From an uncultured Candidatus Saccharibacteria bacterium (GTDB taxonomy: Bacteria; Patescibacteriota; Saccharimonadia; Saccharimonadales; Saccharimonadaceae): 60,860 nucleotides of DNA. The stretch covers positions 1-60,860 of the forward strand of contig CAMNPZ010000003.1 of the NCBI GenBank assembly GCA_946548715.1. Direction: 5' to 3'. The notes beneath the pieces are model-generated. The model did no database searches, was not told the DNA's origin, and was given only the letters and a program-made list of their open reading frames with translations. Position numbers and translations under genes: made by a program. Of this stretch, positions 30,224 through 39,722 are shown one piece after another. The first letter of the stretch is position 1; each line of letters begins with the position of its first letter.

Positions 30224-30715
30224 GTGGAGTTAAAGAAACACTTAGATTTACGTTCTATTTTCGTAGGTTTGTACGTGTTGGTTTTTGTTATCTATGCTGT
30301 AGTCGGGCTGCGGCCAGTGGACGCAGTGGATTATGAAATTGTAGCCGAATTGGCGATTCCGGCGATTGGACTCGAGGCGGACGTGACAAAAATTACTTTG
30401 CAAAATGGTAAGCTGAATACTCCAGATTCGATTGTGGGGAGTTTCTCGCGTAATGAACATACGACGTTACTATTTGGACATTCGACGACCGTATTTCAAC
30501 ATCTTGATAGTGCTAAATTGGGTGATGAGATTATTTATGCTCATGATTCTTATTACATTACTGATTTAGAAGTTAAGTCGAAGTCTGATATTTCGATGAA
30601 ACAGCTGCTAAATAGTAATACTCATGATACTCTGGTTCTAATGACTTGTGCTGGTAAATTGCTTAATGATGGCGATGCGACGCATCGTTTGATTATAACG
30701 GCTACTAAGTATTAG
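30224..30715 (+). CDS. sortase
   Basis: N-terminal TM; LLFGHSTTVF (His), LVLMTCAG (Cys), HRLIITA (Arg); GTG start with AGGAGG. Confidence 0.85.
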   Translation: MELKKHLDLRSIFVGLYVLVFVIYAVVGLRPVDAVDYEIVAELAIPAIGLEADVTKITLQNGKLNTPDSIVGSFSRNEHTTLLFGHSTTVFQHLDSAKLGDEIIYAHDSYYITDLEVKSKSDISMKQLLNSNTHDTLVLMTCAGKLLNDGDATHRLIITATKY

Positions 30716-32667
30716 GATTGTTTTTCGAGTCTAACGGCTAGTCCGCCTCCAGGAGCCATATATAAATCTAGGGCTTCATTGCGACTTATGTGTTTGTTTG
30801 ACTTAACGATAGCGAATTGATTATCGCGAAAATGGGCGTTTTCGGCATCGGAATAGATGTGTGCTGCATAGCTACCGGTGCTTAAGAAGTTAAGATTAAG
30901 ATGAATGCGGCGTCCTTCTTCGTTAGTAACGCCACCGATATACCAATCTTCCGAATCGCGGTCTTTGCGGGCGACAACGTAGTATTCGCCTATTTCGCCG
31001 GCTAGAGGGATGGTTTTTTCAAAGTTAGTGGGAACTTGTTTGATAAACTCGAATTCATCCGGGAAGCGGTCTTCGTACATGAAGGGGCGGTCGGCTGCCA
31101 TTTGCATGCCAGAATAAATGGTGACGAAGTAGGCGAGTTGGCGTGCGAGAGTGGTTGACATGCGTTTGACGCTGTTTTCGAGATCAAAGATGCCACTCGT
31201 GTAATCCATGCCGCCGGCGAGTAATCTAGTATATGGCAACATGCAGGCGTGTGACGGACTGATGGCGCCGCCTTCGTACTCTTGACCACGTGCGCCTTCG
31301 CGACTGAGGAGATTCGGCCAGGTACGTTCGATGCCGGTGCCTTTGATGGGTTCATGGATATCGAGACAAATATGTTTCTTGGCGGCGAGTTCGACGGTTT
31401 TTTGATAATGGTTGACACCGAGTTGGGAATGGTGATATTCGCGTCGGCCGTTGATGAGCATCATTGAACCAGCATAGCCGGTTTTGATGTAGTGGACGTG
31501 ATTGGTGGCGTAATAATTGTATGCCGCTTCGAGTTGTTTTTCATAATTGTCGATAAAGCCAACGGTTTCGTGATGCCCAACTAGCTCGATATGGTTGCGG
31601 TAGGCATAGTTTGCAACCTCCTCAAGGTCGAAATCTGGTGTCGAAACGGTGAATTTGTTGTTAATACCGTTCTCGAGCCAGTCGCCTTCCCAACCTTCGT
31701 TCCAACCTTCGATAAGCAGACCGCTAATGCCAAGTCGGACGGCGGCATCGATGTATTCTTTGGCGTGCTCTGTGGTGGCTCCGTGACGTTCGCCGGGCGC
31801 CCAGGTCCATTCGCCGACGTACATGGCCCACCAAATACCGATGAATTTAAGCGTGGATACCCAACTAAAATCCTGGCTGGGTGGGTCGTTCAGAGCAAAC
31901 ATGGTGCGATTGGTGGTGAGTTCGATGGCGGAATCAGCGAGCATGACGAGGCGCCAGGGGGTGTCAAACGGCAGGACGACGTGTGCTTTGCTACCGTCCG
32001 ATAATGGCGTAATGTCGGTTTTGAGACAGAACTTGGAGTCAAGTTTTATGGTCATTGAGCCGTAATTGTAGAGTGCGGCTTCATGAATGGCAAGATAATA
32101 GCCGCTGGGCGTCTTGAGCGTGAGTGGTGTATGGACGGAATGCGTTAAGTTGTGGACGGCGGATTTTTCATAGTTATACTCATAGCGGTCGGGCTGGTAG
32201 GCTGGAATTTGCCAGGCGGTGGAGTTGGGATCGACATTAAACTCAGTTAACTCGTCTTTGATACTGATTTGTTGAAATTTGGGTTGGGGCGGGATTTCGT
32301 AGCGAAATGCCACGGCGTTATCAAAAACTCTAAAACGAAGGGTGAAAATGCGGTGGGGCTCTTTGGTTTCTGATAGGTAGAAGGCCGATTCGGTGTAATT
32401 ATTATTAATAAAACGATCTTCCCCCCAAGGCATTTCGATGGTTTCAGTGTGGCGAGAGGTGCGCTCGCGAATAAGTTTGAGATTGTCACCGAGCGGTGCT
32501 TCGCCGAAGATTTGGAAGCCAAGAGCTGATGTGCTAATCAACGTCTTGTCGTTCTTGGAGACTGTATAATAGATACTACCGGATTTTAGAGTAAAATGGC
32601 ATTTGCTCCTGCCATCAGGCGAAAAAATGTCCTTTTCGACCGAATCCTTTGTGAACCATTTAAACAT
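30712..32667 (-). CDS. glycoside hydrolase family 97-like (alpha-glucosidase/galactosidase)
   Basis: KFIGIWWAMYVGEWTWAPGERHGATTEHAKEYIDAAVRLGISGLLIEGWNEGWEGDW, HHETVG and C-terminal features resemble GH97/SusB. Confidence 0.8.
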   Translation of the reverse strand: MFKWFTKDSVEKDIFSPDGRSKCHFTLKSGSIYYTVSKNDKTLISTSALGFQIFGEAPLGDNLKLIRERTSRHTETIEMPWGEDRFINNNYTESAFYLSETKEPHRIFTLRFRVFDNAVAFRYEIPPQPKFQQISIKDELTEFNVDPNSTAWQIPAYQPDRYEYNYEKSAVHNLTHSVHTPLTLKTPSGYYLAIHEAALYNYGSMTIKLDSKFCLKTDITPLSDGSKAHVVLPFDTPWRLVMLADSAIELTTNRTMFALNDPPSQDFSWVSTLKFIGIWWAMYVGEWTWAPGERHGATTEHAKEYIDAAVRLGISGLLIEGWNEGWEGDWLENGINNKFTVSTPDFDLEEVANYAYRNHIELVGHHETVGFIDNYEKQLEAAYNYYATNHVHYIKTGYAGSMMLINGRREYHHSQLGVNHYQKTVELAAKKHICLDIHEPIKGTGIERTWPNLLSREGARGQEYEGGAISPSHACMLPYTRLLAGGMDYTSGIFDLENSVKRMSTTLARQLAYFVTIYSGMQMAADRPFMYEDRFPDEFEFIKQVPTNFEKTIPLAGEIGEYYVVARKDRDSEDWYIGGVTNEEGRRIHLNLNFLSTGSYAAHIYSDAENAHFRDNQFAIVKSNKHISRNEALDLYMAPGGGLAVRLEKQS

Positions 32668-32687
32668 AAGTTTATTATAGCATATTA

Positions 32688-32850
32688 CAATCTAATTATT
32701 CTCTTTCTCGACGTTGAAACGTGCGCCGCATAAAAATTACAACAGGTCAGGCAGACTCGTCCCGGTATTTCAGTACCGGCTACTCGTCTGTGACTGTTGT
32801 AATTTTTATCGGGCAGTTTCAAAATGTCTCGAAATAGAATAATTAGATTG
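32688..32850. repeat. 163-bp imperfect palindromic element (copy 1 of a dispersed family)
   Basis: CAATCTAATTATTCT...GATTG flanks; inner ATAAAAATTACAACAG ... CTGTTGTAATTTTTAT; apical CCGGTA-tttcag-TACCGG. Confidence 0.88.
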
Positions 32851-32901
32851 TCATATGCTCACTCAATCAATATTCAAGGTGCAATATGGTATAATCAGTT
32901 T

Positions 32902-34380
32902 ATGAGAAGAAAAAAGTCTTTTGGAATCGGGGGATTATTGATAGCATTACTTGTAGCAGGGGGTGTGTTTATCGGGGCGCAGTGGGTGACGAAGACGGGA
33001 TTATTTAAGGTACCTGGTGAGGTGATTTATGATGATAGTCTGAGTAGTGAAGAAAGACAACTCTTGGATGGGATTTTCACAGACGAGGTTACGTTAGATA
33101 AAAATGTGACGATTTCTGCGGAGTATAGTTTCAATAGACCGGAATCGGCTGAGGGGACTTATATATATAATATATATGTGCCAGTGACGGATTTTTATAG
33201 CGTAGAGGATAATATTGAGATAGATAAACCTGAGAACGTTTTTGCCGATGCATATCAGCAGGAAGTGAGTTTTGAGATGATACCGATAGAGGAATTGGAT
33301 TTCACGAAGAAGCTGCTTAGCCTAAATGGTAATTATTATCTAGATGAGTTTGATAAGGGTGCTGTATTTCGGATAATCAAGTTTGATTCGGAAAGCTTTG
33401 GAGATGAGATTAAGTCGTTAGTGGAAGAAAAGTTTGCAAAAGATTATCCAGATAAGGACGGAGTGCTGACTTTTGCGCAGACTGGCGTGACGGCTTTGTC
33501 GCGTGGTATGAACGAAAAATTAGATGAGGTGGGGGATGCGAAGTATTTTGCGGAGAAGCTCGGTGGGTTTTTGTCGTCGTTTGACTTGACGCATACTTCG
33601 AACGAATCGTCTTTTTCGAAAATGGCCGGGGCGCATAATATTTGTTCGGATGAGCGTTTTATTGACACGCTGACAGCGATTGGATTGGATATAGTGGAGC
33701 TGACTGGCAATCATAACCAAGATTGCGGTGACGTGGCGGCGGAGAATACTATTGACACATACGTTGAGAATGGTATCAAGGTGGTAGGTGGCGGTAAGAC
33801 TGCTGCTGAGGCGGCGGAGCCACTGACGATCCAGGAGAAGGGAAACAATATTACAATGCTTGCGTACAACTTGTCGACGGGTGGCGCAACGGTCGATGAT
33901 ACTCCAGGGGCGAATCAATACGAAGAGGCAAGGGTAGTGGCAGATATTAACGCTGCGAAAGAACGTGGTGATCTTGTAATCGTTGACGTGCAATACTATG
34001 AATGTAGCGCCTACGCGTCAGAGACGGAGGATGCAACTTGCGACAAAGCAGATTCGGCGGCTGGTGATCAGGTGGGGCTATTTCGGCATTTGATTGAGCT
34101 TGGTGCCGATGTGGTGGTGGGTACTAGCGCGCATCAACCGCAGACTTATGAGCTTTACGGTGATGGGGTGATATACTATGGGCTTGGTAATCTGTTCTTT
34201 GACCAAGTTTGGTGGCCAGGTACGACGCGAAGTTTGATATTGGCGCATTATATTAATAATGGAAAGCTTTTGCAAACGCGCGTAATTCCAACTGTGTACG
34301 ACAATAGTATGCAGACGGAACTGATGGATGCGGATACTGCTAAGTGGTTCTTGAATAGGCTGGTTTCGGTGAAGCCGTAG
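32902..34380 (+). CDS. CapA-family protein (metallophosphoesterase-like)
   Basis: LDIVELTGNHNQDCG, GADVVVGTSAHQPQTYELYGDGVIYYGLGNLFFDQ; start refined from 32824, which lies in the palindrome; TATAAT 6 nt upstream. Confidence 0.88.
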   Translation: MRRKKSFGIGGLLIALLVAGGVFIGAQWVTKTGLFKVPGEVIYDDSLSSEERQLLDGIFTDEVTLDKNVTISAEYSFNRPESAEGTYIYNIYVPVTDFYSVEDNIEIDKPENVFADAYQQEVSFEMIPIEELDFTKKLLSLNGNYYLDEFDKGAVFRIIKFDSESFGDEIKSLVEEKFAKDYPDKDGVLTFAQTGVTALSRGMNEKLDEVGDAKYFAEKLGGFLSSFDLTHTSNESSFSKMAGAHNICSDERFIDTLTAIGLDIVELTGNHNQDCGDVAAENTIDTYVENGIKVVGGGKTAAEAAEPLTIQEKGNNITMLAYNLSTGGATVDDTPGANQYEEARVVADINAAKERGDLVIVDVQYYECSAYASETEDATCDKADSAAGDQVGLFRHLIELGADVVVGTSAHQPQTYELYGDGVIYYGLGNLFFDQVWWPGTTRSLILAHYINNGKLLQTRVIPTVYDNSMQTELMDADTAKWFLNRLVSVKP

Positions 34381-34381
34381 T

Positions 34382-35977
34382 TTATTGGTGGTTTTGTCTA
34401 GTTTGCATGGGGTTGCCTGGGCCGGTCTGTCTGGTGGAGTTTTGTCCGACGTTGGTGACAATGCCGGAGATAGTGAAGCTCTCTGATAATTCACCATTGA
34501 TATAGATAGAATAGGTGCTGCCTAAAGTGAATGCGGTCGAGCCGGCGGCGAGATGAGAGAAAGATTTGGCGGAGGTGTGTGAGAAGACTTCATTGCCAGA
34601 TGCATCTTGAATACTGATAACAGTGCCTGCAGGATATATTTCGCTAGAATAAACGTTAATGCTATTGACGGACGATGTGTTGCCGAGGGATTCTGCCATG
34701 CCGGAGGCGCCGATGGCTAAGACTTTGCCGCCGTTCATAATGATGCCCATGCCGGCGTCCAAGGCGCCATTGCCATTATTGGTGGGGCCGTCCACTACGA
34801 TTTCGCCGCCATTGAAATAGAGCCAGCCATTGGAATCGATACCATCGCCGGAGGCGTTAACGTATAGATTGCCACCATTAATAGTTAGGATGCAGTTCTC
34901 ATCGCCTTCGAATTGGTTAGTGCCGGGTCGATTGGTGGATGACTCGTCAGCGCCGCCGCCAGCGTTAATGCCGTCATCGGTGGTCGCTAGGCGAATGTCG
35001 CCATTGTTAATGGTGATAACTTGCGCTTCGAGGCCTTCGTAGGCTTTGGCGATGTTGATATTGCCACCATCAATGATAAGTTCGCTGTTGGCGTGAATGG
35101 CATCGTCGCCGGCGTTGATGTTGTAAGTGCCGCCAGAAATGCCGATATAGTGATCAGAGTGGATGGAATCGTCGGTTGAGCTAATGGAATAATTGCCACC
35201 CTGGAGGACGACGTCGCGGGTTGCTTTGATGCCTTTAGCGGCAGCGGTGAGGTTGAAATTACCTTGTTCGATAAGAACAAAGCCCTTGCCTACGTCGATA
35301 TCGTTGGTGGATTTGATGGCGTCGGCGCCAGCATCGATGGTAAAATCGCCGCCCACGATATAGACGGAATCTTTGCCGCGAATGCCGTCGTCTGTAGCAG
35401 TGATATCATAAGTACCTGAGCTAAACTTAACATCGTCTTTGCCCACTATGGCATCGGCGTAGTTGGCGATGATATTAAGAGTGCCTTCGCCGGTGAAGGA
35501 CAGGTCGGCTTTGCTATAAATGGCTCCGGTGATGTCTTCGTCGTAATTGTCGTAGGTCTCGCCGTCGATGATGGTATTGTTGCCGACTAGCTCTATAACT
35601 AATTCATCGCCAGCTGAGCAATAGATGGCTGGGCCATTGGAACTGGCTATGGAAACTTGGTCGAGGATTAATCTGACCTTGCTATCGACGCCCGTATCGA
35701 TCGTAATGCTGCCATCTGCGAGCGTACCGGTCAGGTGATAAGTGCCCGATTGTGTGATTCGGTAAGTGTCGTCAAGTGTGATGGTTCGGGTGGGGTAGTG
35801 AGTCCAATCAATTTCGAGGTCACCATTATCGATATCGAGTGCATTGACGACTTTGGTAGCGGAATAGTCGGTGTGTTTGAAATTAAGGTAGGCAGTTGTA
35901 CCAATTACGCTAATGAGAATACAGATTACAATAGGCCAAGTTAGGTCTAGGCGGCGTCTGCGAGGTGAGGAACTCAT
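34382..35977 (-). CDS. secreted carbohydrate-binding beta-helix protein (DUF4353-like)
   Basis: N-terminal TM; repeated DDGI, DDSIHSDHYIGISGGTYNINAGDDAIHA units. Confidence 0.8.
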   Translation of the reverse strand: MSSSPRRRRLDLTWPIVICILISVIGTTAYLNFKHTDYSATKVVNALDIDNGDLEIDWTHYPTRTITLDDTYRITQSGTYHLTGTLADGSITIDTGVDSKVRLILDQVSIASSNGPAIYCSAGDELVIELVGNNTIIDGETYDNYDEDITGAIYSKADLSFTGEGTLNIIANYADAIVGKDDVKFSSGTYDITATDDGIRGKDSVYIVGGDFTIDAGADAIKSTNDIDVGKGFVLIEQGNFNLTAAAKGIKATRDVVLQGGNYSISSTDDSIHSDHYIGISGGTYNINAGDDAIHANSELIIDGGNINIAKAYEGLEAQVITINNGDIRLATTDDGINAGGGADESSTNRPGTNQFEGDENCILTINGGNLYVNASGDGIDSNGWLYFNGGEIVVDGPTNNGNGALDAGMGIIMNGGKVLAIGASGMAESLGNTSSVNSINVYSSEIYPAGTVISIQDASGNEVFSHTSAKSFSHLAAGSTAFTLGSTYSIYINGELSESFTISGIVTNVGQNSTRQTGPGNPMQTRQNHQ

Positions 35978-36648
35978 TAAATCTCCTCTTCACAGCAGGG
36001 TTCAGAAAGAAGGATTTTGAGATTGCAGTTTTTGACCCGAATCTCGTCAAGGAATTCTTTTTCTTTGATACCTTGGCGCATCTTGACTTCGTAGGTGAGC
36101 TTATAGAGTGAGCCCATATTAATGGTCTTCATGCGTACGAGGCGATGGCGAGAAGTGTATTTTTGAAGGATGCTTTCGAAAGCTTCATCGTAGTCGAGAT
36201 CTTCTGGGACGACGATTTTGAGAATGCGTTCGTGTCGGTCTGGTTCTAGTAAACGGGTGCAGGAGAAGAGGATGATTGCGACGATATAAATTGCCGTAAT
36301 GACTGCGCCAAAGAGGATGTGTCCCATGCCGCAGGCTAGCCCAATCATCATGGCAGCAAAGATAGCGAGGAGGTCCTTGGCGCGACCTTCCATGGAACGA
36401 AAACGAATAAGTGAGAAGGCACCTAGAATGGCGATGGATGTGCCAAGGTTACCGTTAATCATAATCATGACGGCCATGACTAGGACTGGCAGTACGGCTA
36501 GGGTGATTAGCATACCCTTGGTGGTTTGGGTAGTCTTAGCATGGGTAACGGCGATAGCGAGTCCCAAGAGAACTGCTACTCCGGCAGCGATTAGGGCGGT
36601 GGTGATTTCGAGTCCCGCGGTGGTATTGTCAAAAATCGTATTAAACAT
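35977..36648 (-). CDS. DUF4956-like membrane protein
   Basis: Several TM helices, LGAFSLIRFRSMEGRAKDLLAIFAAMMIGLACGMG. Confidence 0.82.
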   Translation of the reverse strand: MFNTIFDNTTAGLEITTALIAAGVAVLLGLAIAVTHAKTTQTTKGMLITLAVLPVLVMAVMIMINGNLGTSIAILGAFSLIRFRSMEGRAKDLLAIFAAMMIGLACGMGHILFGAVITAIYIVAIILFSCTRLLEPDRHERILKIVVPEDLDYDEAFESILQKYTSRHRLVRMKTINMGSLYKLTYEVKMRQGIKEKEFLDEIRVKNCNLKILLSEPCCEEEI

Positions 36649-36650
36649 TG

Positions 36651-37406
36651 TTATCCTTTCTTTATTAGTTCGTATACTTTGCCTATTTTGCTAAACTGCT
36701 GCGGGTAAATCTTCAGCTCGGATAGTTTGTGAACTAGCCAGAGCGGTAGTGCAGCGCCGACTTTGACCTCCATAATGATATTATGAGGCTCTTTCTTAAA
36801 ATATATTTTATCATGCTTTCCTTTAATGAAGTTTAAATTTTTGGTGCGGTATTTTAGGTTTTCGTCAAAAGTGATACGAAGACCGCTCTCGTCCTTGTAG
36901 CTTTCGCGGTCGTAGGTGATGAGGACTTTGGGCTTCAGGTGAAAATGCATTAGCATAAAATCGATTTCGTGAGCGATTTGGGCGTCGTTCGCCGTTTCTT
37001 CGGAGCGGACTGCAAGCGAAGACAAAGTGTGCTGGTGATTAATTAGTTGTTCGAAATCTTCGTGCGTAATCATGACGCGGCGTTTGTAACCGATGTTTTC
37101 TTCGACGCCCTCATCTTCTTGGTATTTTTCGAGAATGCGGGGTGGGCGGATTTTGGTCTTAAGTTCTAGAAAGACGCGGTCGTAGCCGCCGTAACTGCGG
37201 GCGCGGATTTTTTTCTTGAAATCGACCCAGTCGATAGATTCCGCGGTCATCTCGTAATCGTCGTTATCAAAATACAGGTTTAGGACTTCGGACTTGTGAT
37301 AGCTGTCTTTTTCCATATTGCGCTTGATGAGCTTGAGTAGGCTGCGCTTTTCTTGGCTGGTAATGAGATATTTTTTCTCGATGCGGTCGAATACTTTGGA
37401 TTCCAT
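36651..37406 (-). CDS. VTC-domain (polyphosphate polymerase-like) protein
   Basis: RIEKKYLITSQEKRSLLKLI, NLYFDNDDYEM, FLELKTK, LITYDRESYK. Confidence 0.87.
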   Translation of the reverse strand: MESKVFDRIEKKYLITSQEKRSLLKLIKRNMEKDSYHKSEVLNLYFDNDDYEMTAESIDWVDFKKKIRARSYGGYDRVFLELKTKIRPPRILEKYQEDEGVEENIGYKRRVMITHEDFEQLINHQHTLSSLAVRSEETANDAQIAHEIDFMLMHFHLKPKVLITYDRESYKDESGLRITFDENLKYRTKNLNFIKGKHDKIYFKKEPHNIIMEVKVGAALPLWLVHKLSELKIYPQQFSKIGKVYELIKKG

Positions 37407-37542
37407 ACCATATATTATATATTGATTTGGTTAAAATTTGCTAAAACTTATTTTTTGCGGTTTTCGGGCTCTTGCCACAGAGAACATATAAAGTCGCTAA
37501 TATGTTTTACGAAAAACATATAAAGTATGGTATGATTGAGTT

Positions 37543-39441
37543 ATGGAAAAGGTTGTGCATTATATATTATTGTCTGTGGCTACAATGGTCGGGGTGACGA
37601 CGGCTGTGGGCATGTTTTTGTCAACCGCTAAAGCCTCCGCAGACTCATCGGCGGTATCTACGGCATCCATTACGGTACCAGTGGCTTGTACGATGCGGGG
37701 AGAAGGAGTGGATTCGCACACGGCTACGCTCGCGCCTAATACCTACTCTGGTGCTTCAGGCTCTGGATACGAAAACGGTATCGGTAAAACCACTCTCACT
37801 GCTATATGTAATGATGATAATGGCTTCTCCATCTATGCCATAGGATACACTTATAATCAATATGAAGGAGAAAATCATACCAAACTCATCGGACAATTAA
37901 CTAATAGTACTATATCTACTAAAGCCTATGCAAATGGAGACACTACATCCAACTGGTCCATGAAACTAACCAAAGTAACAGATTCTACAGTATCCTATAA
38001 TCCACAGAACTTAACCATAAGTAGTGATACGGAAGGCATCTTCAGTAATTGGCATAGTGTACCAGACACTTATACCAAAGTAGCCGAATATCATGCCAAC
38101 ACTGGCTCCTCTACTACCGACACCGCTCTCGGCGTTAAACTAGAAACCACCTATGCAGCCTACATCTCATCCTCTCAACCAGCTGATACTTATGTAGGAC
38201 AAGTTAAATATACTATGGTACATCCATATACAGAAGCACCACTACAACCACAAACTGCTACATCAGGATGTATTAACTACTTCCCAAATGGCAGTAACGT
38301 AGAAGGTACTATGGGCTGTCAATCAATCTCAAGTACTGCTACATCCGCTACACTTCTAGCTTCCAACTTTAGTAGAACCGGTTATGGCTTTGCTGGCTGG
38401 TCTAACAAGTTTGATTATGCAACAAATCCAAACCAAGAAGGTATTAAGTTCTACGGCCCACAAGAAACCATCACCTTCACTGCAGGTGAGTATACTGGTA
38501 ATAACAATGGTCTAGCCCTCTATGCTGTCTGGGTAAAATCACAAGGTAGCATCCAAGACACTACCAAAGTCTCTGAAGTCTGTAATCGCTTAAACACCGC
38601 CCCAACTGACGGCACCGCAAATCTATCCAGTGTCTCTGCCTTCACTGATAGCCGTGACAATAATACCTACGCCATCGCCAAGCTCGCTGATGGCAAATGC
38701 TGGATGATTGAGAACTTACGCCTAGACAACTCCGCTACTCTCACTATCACCAACACTAGCAAACCGCTAAACGATGGCACTAACGTCACTCTCAAACATA
38801 GCTATTCAGATACCGAAACATATAACACTCTTTCTGCTTCACAAGATCCCACTACGACTGCATGGTGTACATCTAATACTGCTTCCTGCGATGATCAATC
38901 AATTCTATTTACAGGTAATACTACTAACCGCGCATCAAGCCCAACTGCAAATGGCGTCGTAATGTACTCTTACGGTAACTACTACAACTGGTACTCCGCT
39001 ACAGCAGGTAGAGGCACATATAGCTTTAGTACTAACAATAATAGTGTAGCAGGCGACCTATGTCCTGCTGGCTGGCATCTACCAATAGGCGGCAGAAAAG
39101 CCAATGTGGATGTAAGTGACTTCTGGAAACTATCACGTACTATCATTGGGGCAGATCCAGCAAACTTTGCTAATGATTACTTCTATTACATTGGTACTCC
39201 AGAAGGCACGGATGCTTCTAATAAGCTAAGAGCTTATCCTAACAATTTTGTCTATTCCGGCTACGTAAGTAGTGGCTCAGTGGGCTATCGTGGCTCGAAC
39301 GGCGTCTTCTGGTCTTCTACGGCGAACTCGTCCGACTACGCCTACAACTTGTACCTGAGTTCGTCCAACATCGACCCAGGCACGGACGACAGCCGCAAGT
39401 ACTACGGGGGGACAGTCCGCTGCGTCGCTCTCGGTGTTTAG
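37543..39441 (+). CDS. secreted FISUMP-domain surface protein; candidate diversity-generating retroelement target
   Basis: Signal peptide; InlB-type YGFAGWSN; CWMIENLRLD, GDLCPAGWHLP, VFWSSTANSSDYAYNLYLSSSN...GGTVRCVAL; abrupt GC3 increase over the last ~45 codons. Confidence 0.85.
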   Translation: MEKVVHYILLSVATMVGVTTAVGMFLSTAKASADSSAVSTASITVPVACTMRGEGVDSHTATLAPNTYSGASGSGYENGIGKTTLTAICNDDNGFSIYAIGYTYNQYEGENHTKLIGQLTNSTISTKAYANGDTTSNWSMKLTKVTDSTVSYNPQNLTISSDTEGIFSNWHSVPDTYTKVAEYHANTGSSTTDTALGVKLETTYAAYISSSQPADTYVGQVKYTMVHPYTEAPLQPQTATSGCINYFPNGSNVEGTMGCQSISSTATSATLLASNFSRTGYGFAGWSNKFDYATNPNQEGIKFYGPQETITFTAGEYTGNNNGLALYAVWVKSQGSIQDTTKVSEVCNRLNTAPTDGTANLSSVSAFTDSRDNNTYAIAKLADGKCWMIENLRLDNSATLTITNTSKPLNDGTNVTLKHSYSDTETYNTLSASQDPTTTAWCTSNTASCDDQSILFTGNTTNRASSPTANGVVMYSYGNYYNWYSATAGRGTYSFSTNNNSVAGDLCPAGWHLPIGGRKANVDVSDFWKLSRTIIGADPANFANDYFYYIGTPEGTDASNKLRAYPNNFVYSGYVSSGSVGYRGSNGVFWSSTANSSDYAYNLYLSSSNIDPGTDDSRKYYGGTVRCVALGV

Positions 39442-39463
39442 CGTTTCTCTGTTCGTGCCGATC

Positions 39464-39525
39464 CAGAGCCCTAGGAACACATGAGGGTTCGCTTTAGCGA
39501 ACACCTCAAGCAGGTCACCGCTCTG
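39464..39525. other. stem-loop just downstream of the FISUMP gene stop codon
   Basis: CAGAGC ... GCTCTG outer stem; inner TGAGG-GTTCGC-TTTA-GCGAAC-a-CCTCA (11 bp with one bulged A, 4-nt loop). Confidence 0.8.
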
Positions 39526-39534
39526 CTTTTAACA

Positions 39535-39709
39535 CTATAACTTGTTGAGTATGAAATCTGGGGGGTATTTCGACTCAATACCATCTTCGCTGTGGAGGAA
39601 GGTTTGGTCGAGGGTAAGGACGTACTTAGGGAAGTTGTGGGGGGCGTGTTGGGATGATTGCGGTTCTAATGCCTTTGTCCAGTTTAAGATTGTTTTAATG
39701 CAAGTATAT
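39535..39709 (-). pseudogene. ATG-less ORF remnant
   Basis: Open frame ...TILNWTKALEPQSSQHAPHNFPKYVLTLDQTFLHSEDGIESKYPPDFILNKL* without an ATG. Confidence 0.35.
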
Positions 39710-39722
39710 TATAATTAGAAGT

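Noticed and set aside
32824-32901. N-terminal 26 aa of the CapA ORF as called
   Set aside because: Encoded by the arm of the palindromic element; TATAAT precedes ATG 32902.
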